NCBI GenBank assembly: GCA_017694215.1
Contig: JADIND010000013.1
Span: 1 to 14,839 of the forward strand
Origin: Candidatus Scatousia excrementipullorum
GTDB taxonomy: Bacteria > Cyanobacteriota > Vampirovibrionia > Gastranaerophilales > Gastranaerophilaceae
Length of the DNA stretch: 14,839 bases
Reading direction: 5' to 3'
A model generated the notes under the pieces. That model did no database searches. It was not told the DNA's origin and saw only the letters and a program-made list of their open reading frames with translations. Numbering within the stretch: position 1 is the first letter of the stretch; every line of letters starts with the position of its first letter. Of the stretch, positions 7,520 to 14,154 are shown piece after piece. Made by a program: the position numbers and the translations under genes.

Positions 7520-7552
7520 AAAAACGGCTCTGCACACAACAGGGCTGTTTTT
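7520..7552. terminator. Bidirectional intrinsic terminator between the 66-aa gene and aroH
   Basis: AAAACGGCTCTG (7521-7532) pairs with CAGGGCTGTTTT (7540-7551) as a 12-bp stem with two G-U pairs and a CACACAA loop. On the + strand it ends in TTTTT. On the minus strand the left arm, with base 7520, supplies TTTTT after the stem. It can therefore stop both the small gene and the convergent def-fmt-aroH operon. Confidence 0.85.
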
Positions 7553-7560
7553 GTTAGAGA

Positions 7561-7911
7561 TTATTTTCTTAAATTTGCAGCCCCTTTTAAATATATAAAT
7601 TGCGGCACAAAATTTTCATCACAATTAAGGACAATAAGAACCCGCAAACACATTTTTAAAGCACCGGGAACCTCAAGCTCATGAAAACACATCATAGCAG
7701 TATTATTCCAGCCAAAATCAAGCCTTGCAAACTTTGCCGGAAATGCTGCATTTAAATCAGCGGTCAACGTAAAGATAACATGCGAAATACTTTCTTCTTT
7801 AATTGAATTTTTAGATATAAGCTCATCCAAAAGTTCTTTTAATGCAGCTCTTATTGCAGTTTCTGAATTTTCTTCGACTGTAACAGCCCCTCTTATACCT
7901 TTTGAAATCAT
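7561..7911 (-). CDS. aroH: Chorismate mutase, AroH class
   Basis: AroH converts chorismate to prephenate, the branch point to Phe and Tyr, as a cytoplasmic trimer. This 116-aa protein matches the Bacillus subtilis-type fold along its length: KGIRGAVTVEENS (4-16, with R7 in the active-site position), TADLNAAFPAKFAR, the MCFHELEVPGALKMCLRVLI segment, and QFIYLKGAANLR. The active-site set of that family (R7, the Cys and Glu of CFHE, the Arg of CLRV, the Tyr of FIYL) is all present. The C-terminus stops a few residues after LR, so it lacks the flexible tail of longer homologues. Its ATG overlaps the fmt stop as ATGA, and an SD-like GGAG lies in the end of fmt, so it is translationally coupled as the last gene of def-fmt-aroH. 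Confidence 0.94.
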   Translation of the reverse strand: MISKGIRGAVTVEENSETAIRAALKELLDELISKNSIKEESISHVIFTLTADLNAAFPAKFARLDFGWNNTAMMCFHELEVPGALKMCLRVLIVLNCDENFVPQFIYLKGAANLRK

Positions 7912-8834
7912 AACACTCCGTTTTTTTCTTTCAATCCGTTGTACCAGTCACGGGCATTCATTTCTCCTTTACCTTCCGGTTTAATTCTTACAAGCTTAAG
8001 GGAGCCGTTACCGCAAGCAACTTTTAAACCGTCTTTTGAAATATCAAGAATTTCTCCGGGTTTTCCGCTGCCTTCACACACACAGGTCTGCATTACTTTT
8101 ATAATCTTATTATTATGAAGGAAATAAGCAGAAGGGAATTTATAAATACCTCTTACGAGATTATGAATATCATTTGCGGAATTTGTCCAGTCAATAAGAG
8201 TTTCTTCCTTGGTAAGCTTATTTGCCATACAAACGCCATCTTCACACTGCGGCTGCGGAGTAATAGTTTTATCAACCAGACCGACAAGAGTTTTCTCAAG
8301 TAATACTGGAGAATCTTCACTAATTGTGTTGAACAAATCCTCACAATTTGTTGTATCTGAAATCGGAATAACTTTTTTAAGGCATACATCACCGCAATCA
8401 AGTCCGAGTTCCGTAATCATTGTACAAATACCTGTTTCTTTATCCCCGTTAATAATTGCACGCTGAATAGGATTTGCACCTCTGTACTTCGGAAGAAGCG
8501 AGGCATGCAAGTTAATTGTTTCATATTTCGGAATATCCAGAACCTCCTGAGAGAGAATCTGCCCGAATGCGAATGTAACAAAAAAATCAGGCTCTAATTT
8601 TTGCAATTCGGACTGAATTTCTGGTTCTTTTCGTATTGATTTCGGCTGAAATACAGGTAAATTATGCACAATAGCAAATTCTTTAATAGGAGATGCAGTC
8701 ATTTTATGTCCACGCCCGGAAGGTTTATCCGGCTGGGTAACAACCGCAACAACTTCAATTTTATCCGAATTATAAAGATACTCAAGTGATTTTAATGCAA
8801 TTTTCGGAGTTCCGAAAAAGACTACTTTAATCAT
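7908..8834 (-). CDS. fmt: Methionyl-tRNA formyltransferase
   Basis: Fmt transfers a formyl group from 10-formyl-tetrahydrofolate to Met-tRNA(fMet) for initiation. The length (308 aa) is normal. The N-terminal Rossmann-like domain starts VVFFGTPKIALKSLEYL, with the family loop TQPDKPSGRGHKMTASPIK (33-51) that contacts the acceptor end. The catalytic triad is N108 and H110 in INLHASLLPKYRGANPIQRA, and D146 in LGLDCGD. The C-terminal tRNA-binding domain follows from about 205. It overlaps def by 8 bp upstream and aroH by 4 bp downstream. The nearest strong SD (GGAGG) is about 12 nt before the ATG, inside def. Confidence 0.97.
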   Translation of the reverse strand: MIKVVFFGTPKIALKSLEYLYNSDKIEVVAVVTQPDKPSGRGHKMTASPIKEFAIVHNLPVFQPKSIRKEPEIQSELQKLEPDFFVTFAFGQILSQEVLDIPKYETINLHASLLPKYRGANPIQRAIINGDKETGICTMITELGLDCGDVCLKKVIPISDTTNCEDLFNTISEDSPVLLEKTLVGLVDKTITPQPQCEDGVCMANKLTKEETLIDWTNSANDIHNLVRGIYKFPSAYFLHNNKIIKVMQTCVCEGSGKPGEILDISKDGLKVACGNGSLKLVRIKPEGKGEMNARDWYNGLKEKNGVL

Positions 8835-9390
8835 TTTCCAGTTCTTCCTCCAAATCAGGCTCTACAAGCAGTCTATCTTCTTCAATAGGCGGAAGATGAT
8901 GCTTTTGCAAAATATTATCTGTTTCAAAACGGTTAACACAGTGATCAATAAATAAAATTCCGTCAAGGTGGTCGTATTCATGCTGAATTGCACGTGCAAG
9001 AAGGCAACCGTCAGTTGCTTCAAGTACAAAAGGACGACCGTTAATATCAAGGGCTTTCACAGTAACATTTTTATATCTTCTTACTGCAGTATAAGCTTCC
9101 GGAAAACTTAAACAGCCCTCATCTTCTACAATAGCACCTGATTTTTTAATAATTTTCGGATTAATAAAAACAAGCGGTTTCATAGGGTTATCTTTTGTCG
9201 AAGCATCAATAACATAAACTCTCAAATTTACACCAATCTGCGGTGCCGCAAGTCCAACCCCGTTATTTGTATACAAAGTGTCAAACAAATCCTGAACAAG
9301 ATCAGTAATTTTTCTTGAAACTTTATGAACTTCTTTAGAAGGTTCTCTCAAAGAAGGTTCGCCATACTTTACAACTTTTCTTATTGACAT
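8827..9390 (-). CDS. def: Peptide deformylase
   Basis: Def removes the formyl group from nascent N-termini and is the partner of Fmt. All three metal-site motifs are present: GVGLAAPQ (44-51), EGCLS (91-95, C93 as metal ligand) and QHEYDHLDG (136-144, H137 and H141 as ligands, E138 catalytic). At 187 aa it carries an acidic C-terminal tail (PDLEEELEND) of about 30 residues beyond the core. The SD AGAGG is 7 nt from the ATG. It is the first gene of def-fmt-aroH, with a promoter in the 76-nt gap after queE. Confidence 0.97.
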   Translation of the reverse strand: MSIRKVVKYGEPSLREPSKEVHKVSRKITDLVQDLFDTLYTNNGVGLAAPQIGVNLRVYVIDASTKDNPMKPLVFINPKIIKKSGAIVEDEGCLSFPEAYTAVRRYKNVTVKALDINGRPFVLEATDGCLLARAIQHEYDHLDGILFIDHCVNRFETDNILQKHHLPPIEEDRLLVEPDLEEELEND

Positions 9391-9407
9391 ATCTAACCTC
9401 TGACTAT

Positions 9408-9470
9408 CTGATAAAATTATACAATAACCTGATAAAATTATACAATAACCTGATAAATTTTGGCAATTAT
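9408..9470 (-). repeat. 21-bp tandem repeat (two exact copies plus a degenerate third) holding promoter elements
   Basis: Units 9408-9428 and 9429-9449 are identical 21-mers beginning CTGATAAAATTATAC. A third, 9450-9470, starts CTGATAAA and then diverges (about 14 of 21 positions match). On the minus strand each exact copy contains TATAAT. Confidence 0.9.
9437..9466 (-). promoter_or_regulatory. Promoter of def-fmt-aroH, with a duplicated -10 box
   Basis: On the minus strand, TTGCCA (9461-9466, 5/6) is 18 nt from a perfect TATAAT (9437-9442) in repeat unit 2. Unit 1 supplies a second perfect TATAAT (9416-9421), with TTGTAT (9440-9445) 18 nt upstream as a weaker -35. The -35 begins directly after the queE stop codon. 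Confidence 0.6.
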
Positions 9471-10153
9471 CTGAGATTCAAAAATTTATGAACCTGCGGT
9501 ATAAGACGTACACGCTTATGCTTTGAATAAAATTTATCAAATAATTCTTGAGCGAAATCTGCAGACACACTCATTTTATCTCCAATCATCATTGGCTGCA
9601 GAATTATTTCAAAATCATGCTCTTTTGCGAGCTCAAGTGCAAAATTGATTTCATCATCAGTAATATTTTTATCAAAAACAATTTTTGCAAAAAGTTCTTT
9701 ATCTGTTGAAAGAGCAAAAAAGCGGCTCAAATCGTCTTTACTAATCTCTATACCGGTTGCGGAAGGCAATTTTATATCTGCAGAAACCGTATCAATATAC
9801 TTCAAAACTTTTAACAACTCTTGCGGCAGTGTAGCATTTGTTTCCAGATATATTTTAAACCCTTTTCTTTTGGCAAGCTGCAAAAAAACTTCCAAAAAAT
9901 CTGCTGATAAAAGAGGTTCACCGCCGGTAAGTGATATAACATCAGGAACCGGAGCCGGCAAATTTTCTATTTCCGTCAAAAGTTCCTCCGGCGTAAATTC
10001 TTTAGATTTTGAAATTTCAAAATCCGTATCACAGTATCTGCATTTCAAATTGCAGCCGCAAAATCTGACAAAAACCTGCTGTTCCCCTACATGCGGCCCT
10101 TCCCCTTGAATAGATTTAAAAATTTCCCTTATTTTCACTTTCTTTTTAGTCAT
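9467..10153 (-). CDS. queE: 7-carboxy-7-deazaguanine synthase QueE (radical SAM)
   Basis: QueE converts 6-carboxy-tetrahydropterin to 7-carboxy-7-deazaguanine, the ring-contraction step of the queuosine/preQ0 pathway. The 228-aa protein starts with the substrate loop IREIFKSIQGEGPHVGEQQ (8-26). The radical-SAM cluster motif CX3CX2C is C34-NLK-C38-RY-C41, followed by CDTDF. SAM-binding LTGGEPLL lies at 75-82, and LETNAT and VSADIKLPSA are further expected segments. The C-terminal IPQVHKFLNLR is typical. The ATG overlaps the end of the DnaJ-like gene by 8 bp, so translational coupling is likely. No queC, queD or queF is in the window. Confidence 0.96.
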   Translation of the reverse strand: MTKKKVKIREIFKSIQGEGPHVGEQQVFVRFCGCNLKCRYCDTDFEISKSKEFTPEELLTEIENLPAPVPDVISLTGGEPLLSADFLEVFLQLAKRKGFKIYLETNATLPQELLKVLKYIDTVSADIKLPSATGIEISKDDLSRFFALSTDKELFAKIVFDKNITDDEINFALELAKEHDFEIILQPMMIGDKMSVSADFAQELFDKFYSKHKRVRLIPQVHKFLNLR

Positions 10154-11264
10154 GAATAAAATTATCTCTTATATTACCATGTGACATCCGTTTCAACTTC
10201 TCATAAAGTTTAATTTCATCATCTGAGAGAGTTTTTGGAAGTTGAATTTCTACTGTAATAATCATATCACCAACACAATCAGTTGTCTTCATGCCTTCTC
10301 CTTTTAAACGGAATTTCTGCCCCGTACGGGTCATGGGAGGAACAGTCAGAATAACTTTCCCGTCAAAAACAGGAACGGTTATTTTCCCTCCCAGAACCGC
10401 TTCAAACGGGGTAAGCGGCATTCTGTAGAGAATATTATTACCGTCAATACTAATATTTGCATTTTGCTCCACTTTGACGGTCAAATACAAATTCCCCGCG
10501 ACTCCTCCGTTAAAACCCGGATTTCCCTCATGCAATATTCTCAATTTCAAGCCGTTTTTGGTATTTGGCGGAATTTTAACAGTAATTTTTTTATACTGTT
10601 CAAATTCACCGCTTCCCTTGCATACACTGCACTTAGTACCGTTAATAAATCTTCTGCCGCTGCAATTCGGACAGGTTTCCTTGTGCAAAACATTTACAAT
10701 TCTCTCGCAGCCACGCACTGAATCTGCCAGAGAAATCACAATTTCGGTTGAAATATCATCACCGTTTTTTGGATTGTTTTTAGCCGACTTTTCTTTTTTG
10801 CTCTTAGCAATCCCGTCAAAAATATTGTTTATTACATCTTTAAAGGGCTTACTGCCAGAATAGTCCTCATTACTTTTAAAATTTTGTTTTGAGTTATAAT
10901 TTTTCTTTTTATATCTGTAACGCAATTCAGGTTCAACTTCATCAAATGCATGTTTTCGAAATTCTTCATTTGATTTGGATGAATAACGATAAGGTGTACC
11001 TGCAGATGCAGTGGATTTTTTATTTTCCCGGTTTAGAGATTGTTTTTTGAAAATATTATCATACTGCTGTCTTTTAAGACTATCAGAGAGAATTTCATAT
11101 GCCTCTGATATATCTTTAAACTTCTGAACACTTTCGGGTGCCTTATTGACATCCGGATGGTATTTACGGGCAAGTTTTCTGTATGCACTTTTTATCTCAG
11201 AAAAAGTACTGTCCGCAGAAACTCCAAGTATTTCATAATAATTTTTACGAGCATTAACAACCAT
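10146..11264 (-). CDS. dnaJ: DnaJ-family (Hsp40) co-chaperone with a reduced zinc finger
   Basis: The J domain is complete (YYEILGVSADSTFSEIKSAY at 9-28, with HPD at 36-38) and would stimulate DnaK. Where a canonical type I DnaJ has a Gly/Phe-rich linker, there is a Lys/Ser/Asn-rich, low-Gly linker (about 74-168). The zinc region holds only two CxxC motifs, C198-PN-C201 and C212-SV-C215 (CKGSG), instead of four, so only one zinc can be bound. The two C-terminal beta-barrel domains follow (KITVKIPPNTKNG; LTPFEAVLGGKITVPVFDG; LKGEGMK). A second, canonical DnaJ elsewhere is probable. The start is forced: an in-frame TAA lies 9 nt upstream and there is no near alternative. The only purine-rich element (GGGG) is 1 nt from the ATG, which is unusually close. 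It lies 45 nt after the PurD-like gene. Confidence 0.9.
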   Translation of the reverse strand: MVVNARKNYYEILGVSADSTFSEIKSAYRKLARKYHPDVNKAPESVQKFKDISEAYEILSDSLKRQQYDNIFKKQSLNRENKKSTASAGTPYRYSSKSNEEFRKHAFDEVEPELRYRYKKKNYNSKQNFKSNEDYSGSKPFKDVINNIFDGIAKSKKEKSAKNNPKNGDDISTEIVISLADSVRGCERIVNVLHKETCPNCSGRRFINGTKCSVCKGSGEFEQYKKITVKIPPNTKNGLKLRILHEGNPGFNGGVAGNLYLTVKVEQNANISIDGNNILYRMPLTPFEAVLGGKITVPVFDGKVILTVPPMTRTGQKFRLKGEGMKTTDCVGDMIITVEIQLPKTLSDDEIKLYEKLKRMSHGNIRDNFIHD

Positions 11265-11309
11265 ACCCCGTTATTAATGATAATTTATAAAAAATCAATA
11301 CATACAAGA

Positions 11310-12554
11310 TTAATTACAAATATCAGAACGGAACTTTTTGCCGCTAAAGTTTACTACATCAATATTCTCGTATAAAAGTTTACGGGCAGATGAAAGCGTT
11401 GCAGCTTCCTGCGTAACAACAAGAGTTCTGCCTTTATTTGTCAAACATTCCGAATACTCATTTTTCGACGTTGAAAAATGCGAAACAATAGTATTGTCAT
11501 CCAGTATATCCAGACCGCTGATAATATTACCGTCATTTCTTGAGTACAAAACAGCGGAAACAGATGCTGTATGCTTTATTTTGATATATTCATAGTCATC
11601 AGCAAAAGAACCTACCGCACAAGCTTTAAATAAGACAAACAAATTTTCATCCAGCGAATTTAAAACTGCCTGGGCGGCATCATCTTTTAAAAATGTTGTA
11701 AAACCTGTTGTAACGAATTTATCATTATCCGAAAGAATACACTCTACACCCAGTATTCCAAGGTAAGGCGAACCTTTTTTCTCAAGAGCAGAAAGTATAT
11801 TCCTTACATTTTCTGTTATACATTCCACAATCTCTGTTGAAACTTTGTAATCCGGCAAAAAGCAGCCCATTCCGCAGGTCAAAAGTCCGCCGTCACCGTC
11901 TTCAAGAAATTTGTAATCCGCAGTAACAGCAAGAGGCAATACATGATAACCGTCCGTTATAACATAAACCGTAAAATTATGTCCTTGGACAAATTCTTCA
12001 ATTATGATTTTATTTTCATTATACAATGCCATATCTTCAATGCATCTTCGTGCAGTTTCAACAGTTGAACAGGCACATAATATTGTTGCATCATTTATGG
12101 TGTCAGAAGAAATTATAAGCGGCATCTGAGCCTTTGAAACATAGTCAAGAGCAATCGAAGCCTTTTCAAAAATTCCGAATCTTGGAGTCGGTACATGGTT
12201 TTTATACAAAAAACGTTTTGAATTAGCTCTGCTAAGTGCAAATTCTGCACTTTTTGCAGAAGGAGCAAATATATCCTGCGAATTTGCCTGAAAAGTTTCC
12301 ACTATATCAGCAGCAATAGCTTTTTGTGAAATAGCAACAGTTAAATCAATTTCATTTTTTAATGCAAATATTAAAAGTTCATCAACAGCATCTTCTCTTA
12401 TATCAACAACTTCCGCAAAAGTTTTCATGGCAGAATTTGTACCGGCAACAAAAACTTTTTCAACCTCATCATAAAGGGAAAACTTATATGCCACTGCATA
12501 TGCTGCCGCCCCGGAACCAACTATCAAAACATTTTTCTTCTTAATTTTATCCAT
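11310..12554 (-). CDS. PurD-like (phosphoribosylamine-glycine ligase) ATP-grasp protein with degenerate active site
   Basis: Length (414 aa) and colinear segments match PurD, which makes GAR from phosphoribosylamine, glycine and ATP. Matches are NVLIVGSGAAAYAVAYKF (8-25), DLTVAISQKAIAADIVETF (70-88), IFAPSAKSAEFALSRANSKRF (95-115), IIIEEFVQGHNF (183-194), GYHVLPLAVTADYKFLEDGD (202-221) and the tail IDVVNFSGKKFRSDI. The diagnostic residues are gone. GGREHA is GAAAYA (15-20). KADGLAAGKGV is SSDTINDATIL (149-159). DHKR is DYKF. PNTGGMGAY is LLTCGMGCF (224-232). The Mg-binding EFNxRFGDPE is TGFTTFLKDDA (283-293). Homology to PurD is clear from colinearity, but GAR synthetase activity looks unlikely. 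It could be a repurposed paralogue or a fast-diverged sole copy. The frame is intact, so it is not an obvious pseudogene. No convincing SD precedes the ATG. It is probably the first gene of the block with dnaJ and queE. Confidence 0.8.
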   Translation of the reverse strand: MDKIKKKNVLIVGSGAAAYAVAYKFSLYDEVEKVFVAGTNSAMKTFAEVVDIREDAVDELLIFALKNEIDLTVAISQKAIAADIVETFQANSQDIFAPSAKSAEFALSRANSKRFLYKNHVPTPRFGIFEKASIALDYVSKAQMPLIISSDTINDATILCACSTVETARRCIEDMALYNENKIIIEEFVQGHNFTVYVITDGYHVLPLAVTADYKFLEDGDGGLLTCGMGCFLPDYKVSTEIVECITENVRNILSALEKKGSPYLGILGVECILSDNDKFVTTGFTTFLKDDAAQAVLNSLDENLFVLFKACAVGSFADDYEYIKIKHTASVSAVLYSRNDGNIISGLDILDDNTIVSHFSTSKNEYSECLTNKGRTLVVTQEAATLSSARKLLYENIDVVNFSGKKFRSDICN

Positions 12555-12608
12555 ATGTTTATATTACCACAACATTTGAAACAATAAACATACGCAAAAA
12601 AGAGGATG

Positions 12609-12630
12609 AATATTAAGTAAATTTAATATT
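12609..12630. repeat. Small AT-only inverted repeat in the divergent PurD-like / 80-aa spacer
   Basis: AATATTAA (12609-12616) and TTAATATT (12623-12630) are a perfect 8-bp inverted repeat around GTAAAT. It sits between the two divergent genes, upstream of the promoter at 12645, in operator-like position. In such AT-rich DNA a chance palindrome is possible. Confidence 0.3.
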
Positions 12631-12644
12631 AAATATAATAGACA

Positions 12645-12672
12645 ATGACAAAAATACTATTATCATTATAAA
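12645..12672 (+). promoter_or_regulatory. Candidate promoter of the 80-aa gene
   Basis: ATGACA (12645-12650, 5/6 to the -35 consensus) is 16 nt from TATAAA (12667-12672, 5/6). The predicted start leaves a 5' leader of about 25 nt containing the GAGG ribosome binding site at 12690-12693. Confidence 0.5.
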
Positions 12673-12701
12673 TTTTATGTGTAGTAAATGAGGTTAATAT
12701 T

Positions 12702-12944
12702 ATGGCAGGCAGTTTAATGAGCATATTGCAGCAGGTTCTTGTACCACAACCGTTACAGACAACCGTACCGGTAAAAAGCACATCTTCAAACCCCTTCAGC
12801 AACAATCCGTTTGTAAATTACAACGGACATACGTATAACAGTGCGACATATGCTAAAAATAATCCTGTCAGAGGCGGCTATTTTGCAGGATATTACAATG
12901 GTAAGCAAAATATTGTAGGTCGAAGATTGTTCATTGAAGTGTAA
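12702..12944 (+). CDS. Small hypothetical protein, Gly/Tyr/Asn-rich (80 aa)
   Basis: The product is not recognised. It has a clear SD (GAGG, 8 nt before the ATG) and a promoter candidate, which argues for a real gene. The N-terminus MAGSLMSILQQVLVPQP is mildly hydrophobic/amphipathic but too short and too polar for a confident signal peptide. A Ser/Asn/Pro-rich stretch (TSSNPFSNNPFVNYNGHTYN) follows. The C-terminal third GGYFAGYYNGKQNIVGRRL looks like a small folded, aromatic/Gly-rich module ending FIEV. It has no Cys. It stands alone: divergent from the PurD-like gene and separated from gmd by a long inverted repeat. Confidence 0.65.
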   Translation: MAGSLMSILQQVLVPQPLQTTVPVKSTSSNPFSNNPFVNYNGHTYNSATYAKNNPVRGGYFAGYYNGKQNIVGRRLFIEV

Positions 12945-12981
12945 ATTTATAACAACTTTGTAATATATATTAATTAAGGTA

Positions 12982-13030
12982 AAAAGTTTATACTATAATT
13001 TTAACAGTTGGAATTATAGTATAAACTTTT
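12982..13030. repeat. Perfect 19-bp inverted repeat upstream of gmd
   Basis: AAAAGTTTATACTATAATT (12982-13000) and its exact complement (13012-13030) flank an 11-nt loop TTAACAGTTGG. It lies 37 nt after the stop of the 80-aa gene and about 30 nt before gmd. The right arm ends CTTTT then AATTT, so it could work as an AT-rich terminator. It could also be an operator, an RNA hairpin in the gmd leader, or a remnant of a small mobile element. The stem has only 3 G-C pairs. Confidence 0.75.
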
Positions 13031-13062
13031 AATTTATCAGAGAAATGAAAAGAGAGCGTAAG

Positions 13063-14145
13063 ATGAAAAAAGCCCTAATTACAGGAGTAACAGGTCAAGA
13101 TGGCTCATACCTGTCAGAATTTTTACTTGAAAAAGGATATGAAGTTCATGGTCTGCAAAGAAGGAGTTCAACATTTAATACAGACAGGATTAATCATTTG
13201 ATTAACGGCAAAAGCGGGAAATTTTTCAAATTATACTACGGAGATTTGACAGACAGTTCAAACTTAATAAGAATTATCAGCGAAATCCAACCGGACGAAA
13301 TTTACAACCTCGGAGCACAATCGCATGTAAAAGTGTCATTTGATTGTCCAGAATATACGGCAGAAGCAGACGGTTTAGGCACATTAAGGATTTTGGAAGC
13401 AATCAGAATTTTAAAACTTACTGAAAAAACTAAATTTTATCAAGCCTCAACATCGGAACTTTTCGGAAAAGTTCAAGCCGCACAGCAAAATGAAACAACT
13501 GTATTTTACCCGCGTTCTCCTTACGCATGTGCAAAACTCTATGCATACTGGATTAGCAGAAATTACAGAGAAGCTTATAATATATTTGCCTCAAACGGGA
13601 TTCTGTTTAATCATGAATCACCACGCAGAGGCGAAACATTCGTTACCAGAAAAATAACCAGAGCCGCAGCAAGAATCAAATTAGGTCTTCAGGATAAATT
13701 ATACCTTGGCAATCTTTCGGCAAAACGTGACTGGGGACATGCAAAAGACTATGTTGAGGGTATGTGGAAAATTCTGCAACAGAATGAGCCTGATGATTTT
13801 GTACTGGCAACCGGCGTAACTACAACTATAAGAGATTTTTGCAAAATTGCATTCCGCGAAGTAGGCATAGATCTTGAATTTATCAACTCCGGGAAAGAAG
13901 AAATCGGGGCTGACAAAACAACCGGACAAATTATTATTCAGGTAGATCCGGCTTATTTCAGACCTACGGAAGTTGATTTACTACTCGGAGATGCCGAAAA
14001 AGCCAGAGAAAAACTCGGCTGGGTACCGAAATACGACGTTAATTCTCTTGCACGTGAAATGGTCAGAGAAGATTTAAAAGAAGCAGAAAAAGAAGCTTAT
14101 CTGAAAAGTAAAGGATTTGAAATAAACATACCGCAAGAGGTATAA
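13063..14145 (+). CDS. gmd: GDP-mannose 4,6-dehydratase
   Basis: Gmd converts GDP-D-mannose to GDP-4-keto-6-deoxy-D-mannose, the precursor of GDP-fucose, GDP-rhamnose and related sugars for surface polysaccharide. It is an extended SDR enzyme. Visible are the NAD(P)-binding ALITGVTGQDGSYLSEFLLE, the NLGAQSHVKVSF segment, the active-site STSELFG and PRSPYACAKLYAYW (Tyr-xxx-Lys), the family-specific NGILFNHESPRRGETFVTRK, YLGNLSAKRDWGHAKDYVEG and YFRPTEVDLLLGD. An ATG at 13045 would add MKRERK. I prefer 13063 because MKKALITGV matches the usual Gmd N-terminus; neither start has a strong SD (AGAGAG before 13063). The next gene starts 9 nt after its double stop TAATAA, so this is an operon. Confidence 0.97.
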   Translation: MKKALITGVTGQDGSYLSEFLLEKGYEVHGLQRRSSTFNTDRINHLINGKSGKFFKLYYGDLTDSSNLIRIISEIQPDEIYNLGAQSHVKVSFDCPEYTAEADGLGTLRILEAIRILKLTEKTKFYQASTSELFGKVQAAQQNETTVFYPRSPYACAKLYAYWISRNYREAYNIFASNGILFNHESPRRGETFVTRKITRAAARIKLGLQDKLYLGNLSAKRDWGHAKDYVEGMWKILQQNEPDDFVLATGVTTTIRDFCKIAFREVGIDLEFINSGKEEIGADKTTGQIIIQVDPAYFRPTEVDLLLGDAEKAREKLGWVPKYDVNSLAREMVREDLKEAEKEAYLKSKGFEINIPQEV

Positions 14146-14154
14146 TAATTTGAA

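Noticed and set aside
9408..9470. Short direct repeats considered as a CRISPR array
   Set aside because: The units are head-to-tail with no spacers, only two are exact, and there are no cas genes.
9645..10109. 154-codon open frame on the + strand
   Set aside because: It lies wholly antisense to queE, whose protein is fully recognised; composition is Ser/Lys-rich as expected of an antisense shadow and there is no SD.
10474..10863. 129-codon open frame on the + strand
   Set aside because: It is antisense to the DnaJ-like gene, without an SD or recognisable domain.
12978..13030. Terminal inverted repeats of an insertion sequence
   Set aside because: Only 11 nt separate the arms, there is no transposase and no target-site duplication was seen; kept only as an inverted repeat of unknown role.
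13045..13062. Upstream ATG of gmd adding six residues
   Set aside because: The added residues (MKRERK) are not part of the Gmd N-terminus and the next ATG gives the usual MKKALITGV start, though the upstream start cannot be excluded.
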